Source of the DNA: CAWDVR01 sp044869805
Lineage (GTDB): Bacteria; Acidobacteriota; Thermoanaerobaculia; Multivoradales; SZUA-115
Length of the DNA stretch: 64,000 nucleotides
Reading direction: 5' to 3'
NCBI GenBank assembly: GCA_044869805.1
Contig: JBIOXV010000207.1
Location: forward strand, 12,888 to 76,887
Shown here: in pieces, positions 48,610-56,752 of the stretch
How positions within the stretch are numbered: the first letter of the stretch is position 1
Layout of the letters: each line of letters begins with the position of its first letter
The notes under the pieces: generated by a model
The model's database searches: none
The model's input: only the letters and a program-made list of their open reading frames with translations
Told to the model about the DNA's origin: nothing
Program-made: the position numbers and the translations under genes

Positions 48610-49550
48610 GCCTGCCCTCCCTCGCCGCCGATCAGGTAATCGTAGACCGCCTGCACGTCCTCGTCCGCCGGCCCCACGGCCTCGACCGAGAGGCCCTCCT
48701 CGAGTACCGCGCGGTTGAGCAGCAGGTGGAAGCGGTCGGCGTCGCGGGTGCGGGCCGAGAGGCCCTGACCGTCGTCGTGGATTCTCACCTCCACCACTTC
48801 GGGCAGGCCGAACAGCCTCGCTGCCAGCACCTGCGGCCGGTCGCAGCGCACGAAGACCTGGATCGGGTGCTCGTGCATCTCGGTGCGCACGCCCTCGATC
48901 ACTCCCTCGGCGACCACGTAGCCGCTGTTGAGGAGGATCACGCGGTCGGAGATCAGGTCCACCTCGTGCAGGATGTGGCTCGAGATGATGACGTGCTGGC
49001 CCTCGGCCGCGAACTTCTGGAACAGGGCGATGACCTCGGCGCGGGCCATGGGGTCGAGCCCGTTCAGGGGCTCGTCGAGCACCAGCACAGTGGGCTTGTG
49101 GGCGAGAGCCTGGGCGAGGCGGATGCGCTGCCGCATGCCCTTGCTGTAGGCCGCCACCTTGCGGTGCGCGGCGTCGGTGAGGTTGACGCTCTCGATCGCC
49201 TCTTCGGCGAGCGAGCGCGCCTCGGCGGCCAGGTAGCCGTGGACCAGCAGGTAGGAGTAGACGAGCTGGAAGCCGGAGAGGCCGCGCGGAAAGGAGTCGA
49301 CCTGGGTGGCGTAGCCCACTCGGCGAAACATCTCCTCGGGCTCGTCCGGCGTCAGGCCAAGGACGTTCACGCTGCCGTGGGTCGGCCGCAGCAGCCCGGT
49401 CATCAAATTCATCAGCGTGCTCTTGCCCGCGCCGTTGGGGCCCACCAGCCCGGTGATTCCGGGCGCGATCTTGAGGTTGACCCGGTTGACCCCGAGCACC
49501 TCGCCGTAGAACTTGGAGACGTTGTCGAAGACGATGGCGTCGGCGCTCAT
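48606..49550 (-). CDS. ABC transporter ATP-binding protein (second pair)
   Basis: A 314-residue ABC ATPase. Walker A is GPNGAGKSTLMNLMTG, the Q-loop region is VGYATQVDSFPRGLSGFQLV, the signature YSKGMRQRIRLAQAL, and Walker B VLVLDEPLNGLDPMARAEV, followed by the H-loop ISSHILHEVD. A C-terminal 80-residue domain follows. It powers the permease encoded immediately downstream and overlaps both neighbours by 4 bp (ATGA). The start ATG (MSADAIVFDNVSKFYG) is the natural one. Confidence 0.92.
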   Translation of the reverse strand: MSADAIVFDNVSKFYGEVLGVNRVNLKIAPGITGLVGPNGAGKSTLMNLMTGLLRPTHGSVNVLGLTPDEPEEMFRRVGYATQVDSFPRGLSGFQLVYSYLLVHGYLAAEARSLAEEAIESVNLTDAAHRKVAAYSKGMRQRIRLAQALAHKPTVLVLDEPLNGLDPMARAEVIALFQKFAAEGQHVIISSHILHEVDLISDRVILLNSGYVVAEGVIEGVRTEMHEHPIQVFVRCDRPQVLAARLFGLPEVVEVRIHDDGQGLSARTRDADRFHLLLNRAVLEEGLSVEAVGPADEDVQAVYDYLIGGEGGQA

Positions 49551-50422
49551 CGCTCCACCTCGTAGGCGCGGATGCGGCGCGCGAGCACCGCGACCGAGAG
49601 CGCGCAGACCAGCGCGAAGGCTACCCAGGCGGTGACCGGCGAAGGCAACCCCGCGGTGAGCGGCAGCCGGAACAGCCCCGCCCACAGCGAGCGCAGCAGG
49701 TCGCCGACCTGCAGCACCGAGGCCGATTCGGTGCGGAAGCTCAGGTTGAGGACCACTCCCAGTGCCTGCAGCACCAGCGGCGCGGCAAAGAAGAAGAGCC
49801 GCGCCACCGGCTTCCACTTGACGGTGGCCGAAACGGCGAGCGCCACCAGCGAGAGGGCGAGGATCCATACTGCCGAGGACACCACGATCGAGCCGGCGAG
49901 CCAGAAGTTGTCGGCGAACCACCCGAAGCCTTGGAGGAAGCACTGGAGAAGGAACAGCGCCAGACCCGGCACCCAGGTGACGGCGGAGAGCAGCACCACG
50001 AGCACGATGAGCTTGCCCAGCACGTAGTCGCGGCGGGTGATCGGCCGCCCCAGGTAGAGGGGCATGGCGTTGTTGCGCAGGTCGGGCGAGATCAGCGCCG
50101 GCCCGACGATCATCGCCACGAAGAAGGCCATGAAGCTCTGCGGCGCCATCACCCAGTTGCGGAAGAAGGCCGGCTCGATGGCGAACAGCCGGTTGATGAT
50201 GTCGCCGGGGAGCCGCAGGATGTTGATCGCCTCGGTGTTGTGGGCGAGGTAGATGCGGATGCTGGCGATCAGCGGCGCCACGAAGCAGAGCACGAAGAAA
50301 GCGAGGAAGAGCTTGGAGTTGAACAAGTCCTTGAGCGCGTAGCGCGGGATCACCCAAAGCCGTGAGCGCTCGGGCGTCAGGGCGCCGGCGTAGGCGCGGT
50401 AGGTGCGTCCGTAGACCGCCAC
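49547..50422 (-). CDS. ABC-2 type transporter permease (first pair)
   Basis: A 291-residue membrane protein with about six hydrophobic segments (FLAFFVLCFVAPLIASIRIY, LIVLVVLLSAVTWVPGLALF, AWVAFALVCALSVAVLARRI). It includes the region NAMPLYLGRPITRRDYVLGK typical of permeases in ATPase-coupled ABC-2 and gliding or copper-type exporters. It lies 2 bp after the first ATPase and overlaps the second by 4 bp. Confidence 0.82.
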   Translation of the reverse strand: MAVYGRTYRAYAGALTPERSRLWVIPRYALKDLFNSKLFLAFFVLCFVAPLIASIRIYLAHNTEAINILRLPGDIINRLFAIEPAFFRNWVMAPQSFMAFFVAMIVGPALISPDLRNNAMPLYLGRPITRRDYVLGKLIVLVVLLSAVTWVPGLALFLLQCFLQGFGWFADNFWLAGSIVVSSAVWILALSLVALAVSATVKWKPVARLFFFAAPLVLQALGVVLNLSFRTESASVLQVGDLLRSLWAGLFRLPLTAGLPSPVTAWVAFALVCALSVAVLARRIRAYEVER

Positions 50423-50424
50423 GA

Positions 50425-51348
50425 TCAGCTCTCCATGGCCTTCAGGAAGATGTCCTGCAGCGAGTCGCGCTTGTAGTCGAGGCGGCGGATCTGGATCTCT
50501 TTCTCGGCCGCAATCTTGAACAGCTCGCGGATCTCGAGCCCCTGCGGCAGCACCATCTTGAGCCGCCGCTGGCCGGAGAGCGCCACCTCGGCGCCGGCGG
50601 CCTCGGCGGCGGCGGCAAAGGTGTCACGGTCGCCGCCCCGGGTCTCGACCAGCAGGAACTTGCGGTTGGTGCGCCGCTCCTCCTCGAGGTTGCAGTAGGT
50701 GGCGATCTTGCCCTCCTTCAAAACCAGCACCTCGTCGCAGCACTCTTCGACGTCGCGCAGCAGGTGCGAAGAGAGGATGACGTGCGCCGTGCCGCTGTCG
50801 CGCACCTCGCGGATCAGGCGCAACATTCGCGAGCGGTGCGGCGGGTCGAGGCCGTTGGTGGGCTCGTCCAAGAGCAGCAGCTTGGGCCCGTGCACGATGG
50901 ATTGCGCGAACTTGGCGAGCTGCTTCATGCCGAAGGAGTAGGTCTCGAGCCGCCGGTAGCGGGCCTCGCCCAGGCCGACGTAGAAGAACGCCTCGTGGGT
51001 ACGCTCCATGGCCTCGGCCGGCGGCAAGCCGGAGAGCTCCGCCATCATGCGCACGAAGCGCACGCCCGAGAGGCCGGCGATGAACGAGTCGCGCTCCGGC
51101 ATGTAGCCGATCAGGCGCCGCACCTCGCGGCCTTCTCCGGTGATGCTCTTGCCGAACACCCGCGCGCCGCCCGCGGAGGGCGGATGAAACCCCAGCAGGG
51201 TGTGCAGCAGCGTGGTCTTACCGGCGCCGTTGGGCCCCAGCAGGCCGATGGCCCGCCCGCCGACCTTGGTGGTGAGGCGGTCGAGGATCAGGCGGGCGCC
51301 AAAGCGGACGGAAAGCCCGTCGAGCTCCAAGACAGGAGGTTGGGTCAT
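50425..51348 (-). CDS. ABC transporter ATP-binding protein (first pair)
   Basis: A 307-residue ABC ATPase with Walker A GPNGAGKTTLLHTLLG, a degenerate signature YSFGMKQLAKFAQ and Walker B LLLLDEPTNGLDPPHRSRML, then LSSHLLRDVEECCDEV. The C-terminal 80 residues form an extra regulatory domain. It opens the four-gene exporter cluster, downstream of a strong hairpin that separates it from the FecR-type gene. Two different ATPase-permease pairs fused in one operon could make a heteromeric exporter or two related ones. Confidence 0.92.
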   Translation of the reverse strand: MTQPPVLELDGLSVRFGARLILDRLTTKVGGRAIGLLGPNGAGKTTLLHTLLGFHPPSAGGARVFGKSITGEGREVRRLIGYMPERDSFIAGLSGVRFVRMMAELSGLPPAEAMERTHEAFFYVGLGEARYRRLETYSFGMKQLAKFAQSIVHGPKLLLLDEPTNGLDPPHRSRMLRLIREVRDSGTAHVILSSHLLRDVEECCDEVLVLKEGKIATYCNLEEERRTNRKFLLVETRGGDRDTFAAAAEAAGAEVALSGQRRLKMVLPQGLEIRELFKIAAEKEIQIRRLDYKRDSLQDIFLKAMES

Positions 51349-51394
51349 GGATCGAAAGCTTTCCCCCGCGCGACCGTGCTGCGTTCGAAGGTAG

Positions 51395-51422
51395 GCGAGG
51401 CCCCGATGCGCCGGGGCCTCGC
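51395..51422 (-). terminator. Perfect 11-bp hairpin between the FecR-type gene and the ABC cluster
   Basis: GCGAGGCCCCG (51395-51405) and CGGGGCCTCGC (51412-51422) form a perfect stem with a 6-base loop in the 84-bp gap. No U run follows on the minus strand. It could be a partial (attenuating) terminator or a stability hairpin setting different levels of the two parts of the operon. Confidence 0.6.
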
Positions 51423-51432
51423 GCGCGCTGCG

Positions 51433-54138
51433 TCACTGACCTACGGTCGCGGCCTCCGCCGGGTTTCGGGCGCCGCCGAGCAGCGTACCGAGCCCCAGGA
51501 AGCCGGCGAGCCGCGAGCCCAGCAGCCCCCCTTGCGCAGTCGACACCAGCCGGATGCGTTCGCTCTCGCCGTAGGCGCAGGTCAGGAACGGCGCCCCCAG
51601 GTCGAGGTCGGCCACCGCCTGCTGCTGGTCCGGCGTCAGGCCGGGCTGCACCATCGCCAGCATCTGGCTGCCGAGCGGCCCGAGGTTCCCGTAGACCACG
51701 GCCGAGAAGTCCAGATAACCGTCGGTGGGCAGCAGAGCCTTGAAGCCCGGCGCGTCCGGCAGCGAGTACTGCGAGTCGCGCACCGCCAGCGCCCGGTCGA
51801 CGAGCGCCCGGCTGGGGGCCGCGATGAAGTATCCGCCGTCGAACGTGTAGTGTACTTCGATCAACACGTTCGGCGACGAGATGCGGTAGTAGGTGCGGCC
51901 GTTGGCGGTCTCCTGCCCGAGGGTCACGCCCGGCTTGCCGGCGGCGGCCGCCAGCCGGTCGATCTCCGCCGTGGCCCACTCGATCGCCTGCTGCAGCCGG
52001 GCCGTGTCGTAGACCTCGGCCACCACCTTCCAGGCCGGCAGCGGCAGGCTCGGCCCGTCGATGGCGAAGGCGATCTCGCCGCCCAGCGGTGCCGCGAGGT
52101 CGTCGACCACGTCCACCCCGTGCTCGCGCTCGAAGGCCGCGAGGTGGTCGGCGAAGCCCGGGCTGACCCCCTCGACGAAGCGGAAGGTCTGGCCCAGGAT
52201 GGTCGCCGGGTCCTCCACCACGAAGGCGGCGGCGAAGTTGGCGTCCGGGGAGACGAAATCCAGGCTGCCCATCGCCGCCGGCGCCGCCAGCCACGCGAGG
52301 GCGCCGGTGCGCGGCCCGTCGAAGTGGAGCACGCCACCAGTGTGGGCCACCTCACCGTTGGCCTTGTGCTCGACGATCACGTGCTCGACGTGGTCGAGGC
52401 CGGTAAAGGCCAGGGCCTGCTGGCCGTGGGCACCGTGCGCCGAGGTCTCGTCCTCCGCGCGGTCGAGGAGGGACGCCAGGTCCACGCCGCCCAGCCACTG
52501 GGCGCCCTGCGAGTACGCCTCGACGAGGCGGCTAGCGAAGGCCGTCTCGGCGAAGCCGGCGGCACCGGGCGAGGCCAGGCGTGCGGCCAGGGCCTGGAGC
52601 GCGGCGAGGTCCGGGGTGGCGGCGAACAAGTCGCCGGCCGGCCACAGCAGGAGCTCGTGCTCGCCGGCCGGGGCGGCGGTCGCCGGGTCGGCGACGATGC
52701 GCAGCGTGACCTCGTGCCCTGGGTCGGCGTTGAGGCGCTCGACCTCGCTCGCCAGCACGGCGGCGAACGACGCCGGGTTGGCCACCTCGGCCAAGAGCAG
52801 CGGCGCGTGCGGCTCGCTGTCCTCGTCCAGGTCGAGGGCGATCACGATCTCTTCGCCCAGGTGCTGGCCCAATCCCGCCAGCCGGTCGATCATCTCGGCG
52901 ATCTCGCGGTCGGTCCCCGAGCCACCCACCTGCTGCCGCCACCACTCGGCCAGCACCTCGTTGGCGGCCAGGCGCTGCTCGAAGAGGTGGTAGGCGTCGG
53001 CCAGCTCGGTGGTCACGTTCGGCAGCCCCAGGTAGATCGCGGTGTCGGCCGGAACCAGCGGCAACAGCCGGCTGTCGTAGCGCAGGCCGGTGGCGGCCAG
53101 GGCGCGGCTGACGTCCCGATCCAGCGCCTTGAGCTCGGAGAGCAGGGCGATGTAGCGCTCGCGGTCGCGGCTCCAGGAGAACTCCGTTTCGACCGAGGCC
53201 GCGGTGCCGCCCTCGCGGGTCGCCGCCTGGTCGCCGGGATGGAGCACGCGCTCGTCGTCGCCGTGCTCGACGTGCACCTCGCCCTCGATCACCGCCACCC
53301 GCGAGCCCTTGGTGCCGTGGTTGACGGAGAAGATGGTGCCGGTCACCGAGACCAGGCAGTCCTCGGTGGCCACGTAGAGGTGCCCGTGCTGCTCGGCCGC
53401 CTCGACGATGATGCCGCCGCGGGCCACGCGAATGGTGGTGTCCCCGCCGCGCTCGGCCAGGGAGAGGGCCGAGCGCTCGCGCATCTCGATCCGCGAGCCG
53501 TCGGCGAGCCGCACCACCGCGCCCGAGTCCTTGCCGGTGCGGACCTCCTGGCCCTCGGCGATCGCCTCGCCGGGCGCCAGCGGCCGCGGCTCGTCCCCGA
53601 CCAGGCGGAAGAGCTGGCCGTCGACCGCCGCCACCTGGGCGATCGCGGTGTTGTTGCCCAGGAAATCACCCCAGCGCACCACGCCGGCGATGCCCACCGT
53701 CAGGAGCACGGCGGCGGCGACCGCCAGCCAGGGCGAGCGCTGCCAGCCCGTGACGTTTGCGGCAGGGCGGCGGACGGCGAGCTCCGCGGCGCCGGTGCGG
53801 GCGGCCTTCAAGGCCCGCCGGCAAGTCAGGCACTCTCGGCTGTGGTCCTCGAGCAGCAGCGCCTTGGCCGGCGTCAGCGCTCCCTGGAGGTAGGCCGGGA
53901 TCAGGGCCTGGAAGTCGGCGCAGGCGGCGAGGTGGGCGCCGGCCACGATCTCCGGCGTGCCGGGGGCCATGGCCGGGCCGTGCACCTCGGGGGTCGCCTC
54001 GCGGGCCAGGCGCTCGCGGACGCGGGCGGCGGCGGCGTGCTCCACCTCGGGGGGCAGCTCGGCCGAGGCCGCGGCCTCGATGGCCGCGTCGAGCGCGGCG
54101 TCGGCATTCTTGGGCAGATCGAAGTCACGCAGTTTCAT
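51433..54138 (-). CDS. Zinc-finger / FecR-domain / DUF3352-type membrane protein
   Basis: A 901-residue protein. Residues about 70-112 hold an anti-sigma-type zinc finger (H99, C103, C106 in EDHSRECLTCRRAL). A membrane segment is at about 137-155 (WLAVAAAVLLTVGIAGVV). Residues about 165-310 are a FecR-like beta domain (VRTGKDSGAVVRLADGSRIE, VRVARGGIIVEA-like, SVTGTIFSVNHGTKGSRVAV). The remaining 550 residues resemble the DUF3352 type (YIALLSELKALDRDVSRALA, TGLDHVEHVIVEHKANGEV). The stop-to-start overlap with the sigma factor gene upstream (TCAT, 4 bp) and the finger suggest it restrains that sigma factor and senses the envelope. Confidence 0.78.
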   Translation of the reverse strand: MKLRDFDLPKNADAALDAAIEAAASAELPPEVEHAAAARVRERLAREATPEVHGPAMAPGTPEIVAGAHLAACADFQALIPAYLQGALTPAKALLLEDHSRECLTCRRALKAARTGAAELAVRRPAANVTGWQRSPWLAVAAAVLLTVGIAGVVRWGDFLGNNTAIAQVAAVDGQLFRLVGDEPRPLAPGEAIAEGQEVRTGKDSGAVVRLADGSRIEMRERSALSLAERGGDTTIRVARGGIIVEAAEQHGHLYVATEDCLVSVTGTIFSVNHGTKGSRVAVIEGEVHVEHGDDERVLHPGDQAATREGGTAASVETEFSWSRDRERYIALLSELKALDRDVSRALAATGLRYDSRLLPLVPADTAIYLGLPNVTTELADAYHLFEQRLAANEVLAEWWRQQVGGSGTDREIAEMIDRLAGLGQHLGEEIVIALDLDEDSEPHAPLLLAEVANPASFAAVLASEVERLNADPGHEVTLRIVADPATAAPAGEHELLLWPAGDLFAATPDLAALQALAARLASPGAAGFAETAFASRLVEAYSQGAQWLGGVDLASLLDRAEDETSAHGAHGQQALAFTGLDHVEHVIVEHKANGEVAHTGGVLHFDGPRTGALAWLAAPAAMGSLDFVSPDANFAAAFVVEDPATILGQTFRFVEGVSPGFADHLAAFEREHGVDVVDDLAAPLGGEIAFAIDGPSLPLPAWKVVAEVYDTARLQQAIEWATAEIDRLAAAAGKPGVTLGQETANGRTYYRISSPNVLIEVHYTFDGGYFIAAPSRALVDRALAVRDSQYSLPDAPGFKALLPTDGYLDFSAVVYGNLGPLGSQMLAMVQPGLTPDQQQAVADLDLGAPFLTCAYGESERIRLVSTAQGGLLGSRLAGFLGLGTLLGGARNPAEAATVGQ

Positions 54139-54737
54139 AGGGTGGTACCTCCGAGCAGGGGCTCGAGCTCACGACCCAGCCGGTGCCGGGTGCGGTGCAG
54201 GATGACGGCGACCGCGGTCTGCGAGGTGCCGAGCATCTCGGCGATCTCGCGGTTGCCGTGGCCTTCGAAATAGCGCAGGGAGAAGATCTCGGCGGCGCGG
54301 GGTGAGAGGGCCGCCACCTTCGAGCGCAGCCAGCCGGCCAACTCGCGGCGGCGGCGGTCGCCCTCGGGGCCGGCCTCGGGTGCCTGGGCCAGGTCCGGGG
54401 CGACCTCGTCGAGGTCCACGGCACGCGCTCGTTTTCTGGCTCTCAACAGGTCGAGGGCCGCGTTCACCGCGGCCCGGTGGAGGTAGCTGGCGGCGCCGGC
54501 CGAAAGGTCGACGTCCTCCTCGCGCCGGACGAGCCGCACGAACACGGTCTGCAGCACGTCCTCGGCGTCGGTGGAGTTGCCGGTGATGCGGTAGGCGGTC
54601 CTCAGGATACGGGAGTGGTGCTGCTCGAAGAGCTCGCCCACGGTGGCCCCTGGCGGTCCCGGCTGGGGTGGGGGGGCGTGGGCTGGTAGCTGGACGGCGG
54701 CGATCAATGGCTCCTCCTTCCTGTCGTCTGCACCCAT
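54135..54737 (-). CDS. ECF-type RNA polymerase sigma factor
   Basis: A 200-residue sigma-70 family factor with regions 2 and 4 only. Region 2 is ELFEQHHSRILRTAYRITGN plus DAEDVLQTVFVRLV (about 35-70). Region 4 is ALSPRAAEIFSLRYFEGHGN with the helix-turn-helix REIAEMLGTSQTAVAVILHR (about 143-182). A proline-rich N-terminal stretch of 30 residues precedes it. It is transcribed first in the operon, and its 3' end overlaps the zinc-finger/FecR gene by 4 bp, the usual sigma/anti-sigma arrangement. Self-activation of this promoter is likely but no motif could be assigned. Confidence 0.88.
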   Translation of the reverse strand: MGADDRKEEPLIAAVQLPAHAPPPQPGPPGATVGELFEQHHSRILRTAYRITGNSTDAEDVLQTVFVRLVRREEDVDLSAGAASYLHRAAVNAALDLLRARKRARAVDLDEVAPDLAQAPEAGPEGDRRRRELAGWLRSKVAALSPRAAEIFSLRYFEGHGNREIAEMLGTSQTAVAVILHRTRHRLGRELEPLLGGTTL

Positions 54738-54927
54738 AGAACGCCTCCGGTCGGACTTTCTTAACACCCCGGGAACCCGGGCCGTGGCCCCCGTAACGAA
54801 CGGCACGGCCGGAGGCCCGTAGAGGGAATCTCCTGCGACTCCTGTCCCCGCTTCCAGCCCGAGCGCGGAGAGTGCAGCGAAGGAACTACGTGCCAGCCCC
54901 CATTTTCTCTCTTTTAAGGAGAGGTCC

Positions 54928-55779
54928 ATGAAATACAGGACTTGGGTCCTGCTCGCCAGCCTCGCCCTGCTGCCGGCCGCCGCCCGGGCCGACCGGGCGC
55001 AGACCTTCATCGGTAGCACGGTGGTGGGCGGCCTCTGGCAGCGGCCGATCGCCAACGGCTCCGCGATCTCTGGCCAGCAGGGGCCGATGCGATTCATCGC
55101 CCAGGAGTTCAAGGTCACCGGCACCGCGACCTGCAGCGTCTTCAGCTCGCAGGAGTTCGACGGCGTGATCTTCCTCTACCGCAACAGCTTCAACCCCTCG
55201 AGCCAGCTCACCAACTTCCTGGCCGGCAACGACGACGGGCCAGTGGGCGACTCCCCGCCCGAGCTCCAGAGCTCGGCGATCGAGAACGTGGTGCTCGACG
55301 GCGGCGGAGTCATTGGTGGGCGCACCTTCGTGCTGGTCACTACCGGCTTCAACAACACCCACCAGGGCTCCTACCAGAACTTCATCCAATGTGACGACAA
55401 CGTGCAGCCAGTCCAGGGATCCTGCGGCGCTTTCTCCAACATCGCGGTCAACAACGCCATCTGCCTGGCCGATCGCTTCCTGGTGGCGATCGACAACATC
55501 TCGAACCACCCCACTGGCATCGGCACGCCGGTGCGCACCGGCTCGACCGACACCGGCATCTTCTGGTTCTACAACGATCGCAACTGGGAGGTGATGGTCA
55601 AGGTCGTCAATGGTTGCGCGCTCAACGGCAGGTGGTGGGTCTTCGCCGGCGCGCTCACCAACCAGCGCTACCGGATCATTGTCCACGATACCGCCACCGG
55701 CGCCCAACACGGGTACAGCAACGCCCAGGGCGTGCGTGCGCCGGCGGTCGCGGACACCACGGCTTTCGACTGCTTCTAG
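54928..55779 (+). CDS. Secreted protein with a recurrent C-terminal beta domain
   Basis: A 283-residue protein with a strong ribosome site (AAGGAGAGG), a signal peptide (MKYRTWVLLASLALLPAAAR-ADR) and a cysteine-containing beta-rich mature part. The C-terminal 75 residues (IFWFYNDRNWEVMVKVVNGC, then ALNGRWWVFAGALTNQRYRI) match from memory a domain found repeatedly at the end of secreted acidobacterial proteins, usually reading FWFFNPENVEVLVKVLDGC. Its function is unknown. The gene faces away from the ECF sigma gene across 190 bp. Confidence 0.72.
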   Translation: MKYRTWVLLASLALLPAAARADRAQTFIGSTVVGGLWQRPIANGSAISGQQGPMRFIAQEFKVTGTATCSVFSSQEFDGVIFLYRNSFNPSSQLTNFLAGNDDGPVGDSPPELQSSAIENVVLDGGGVIGGRTFVLVTTGFNNTHQGSYQNFIQCDDNVQPVQGSCGAFSNIAVNNAICLADRFLVAIDNISNHPTGIGTPVRTGSTDTGIFWFYNDRNWEVMVKVVNGCALNGRWWVFAGALTNQRYRIIVHDTATGAQHGYSNAQGVRAPAVADTTAFDCF

Positions 55780-55787
55780 GCTGGGCG

Positions 55788-55820
55788 GGGGAGCCCCGAT
55801 TGCCGGCGCACGGGCTCTCC
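55788..55820 (+). terminator. Possible hairpin after the secreted-protein gene
   Basis: GGGGAGCCC (55788-55796) pairs with GGGCTCTCC (55812-55820) at eight of nine positions around a 15-base loop, nine bp after the stop codon. No U tract. Weak support. Confidence 0.35.
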
Positions 55821-55870
55821 TGTACGCTCGCGATGCGCGGTCGCGCATGGGAGGGAGGGGAGGCGCAATC

Positions 55871-56746
55871 ATGAGACAAAACGGCGTTCGGCTGCGCAGG
55901 GCGTGCATCGCCCTGCTCGGCATCGCCCTCGTCGCCACGCCGGCGGCACGGGCCCAGGAGGAGGAGAAGCTCGGCTGGTCCGATACCGCGGAGGTGGCGG
56001 TGGTCGCCACCGCCGGCAACTCGGAGTCGTCCACCATCGGCCTCAAGAACACCCTCTTTCACGGCTGGGAAACGGCCCGCTTCCAGCTCGACCTGGGTGC
56101 CCTGCGGGCCAAGACCACCACCTTCAGCCGCACCGCGGTCGGCAGCGGCCCGGCCGACTTCGTCCTCGTCGAGGACGAGGACAGCCGCACCACGGCCGAG
56201 CACTACTTCCTGCGCGGCCGCTACGAGCGAGACCTGGCCGCCGGCTTCTACTGGTTTGCCGGCGCCGGCTGGGAGCGCAACGAGATCGCCGGCTTCGAGA
56301 GCCGCCTCTCGGCGGTGGGAGGTGTCGGCCGCCGGTGGCTCGACACCGAGGCAGCGCGGTTCAAGACCGACGCCGGCCTCACCTTCACCGATCAGGACGA
56401 CGTGGTGGACGACCCGGCGGCGGACTCCCAGTTCCTCGGCGCCCGCCTCTCCTACGACTACTGGCACAGGCTCACCGCTTCGACCGAGCTCGCGAGCGTG
56501 CTGATCGTCGACCTGAACGCCGACGACACCGACGACCTCCGTGCCGACTTCACCAACTCGGTGGCGGTGTCGATGTCCGAGCGCCTGGCCTTGAAGGCCG
56601 GGCTGCAGCTCCTCTTCGACGACCAGCCGGCGCTGGTGGCGGTGCCGATCACCCGGCCGGACGGCACGCCGACCGGCGCCGTGGCCTTCGCCGACCTCGA
56701 CGACCTGGATTCGATCTTCACGGTCTCCCTGGTGGCGAGCTTCTAG
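55871..56746 (+). CDS. DUF481 family outer-membrane beta-barrel protein
   Basis: A 291-residue protein with signal peptide (cut near ARAQ). Its amphipathic strands alternate with short turns (AEVAVVATAGNSESSTIGLK, ARFQLDLGALRAKTTTFSRT, GFYWFAGAGWERNEIAGFES), the pattern of DUF481 (YdiY-type, salt-stress-associated) outer-membrane barrels. It ends in an aromatic-terminated final strand FTVSLVASF, as needed for BAM-dependent insertion. The ATG preceded by GGGAGGGGAGG is chosen. Two paralogous uses are possible: a porin or a small adhesive barrel. Confidence 0.82.
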   Translation: MRQNGVRLRRACIALLGIALVATPAARAQEEEKLGWSDTAEVAVVATAGNSESSTIGLKNTLFHGWETARFQLDLGALRAKTTTFSRTAVGSGPADFVLVEDEDSRTTAEHYFLRGRYERDLAAGFYWFAGAGWERNEIAGFESRLSAVGGVGRRWLDTEAARFKTDAGLTFTDQDDVVDDPAADSQFLGARLSYDYWHRLTASTELASVLIVDLNADDTDDLRADFTNSVAVSMSERLALKAGLQLLFDDQPALVAVPITRPDGTPTGAVAFADLDDLDSIFTVSLVASF

Positions 56747-56752
56747 CCGGCC

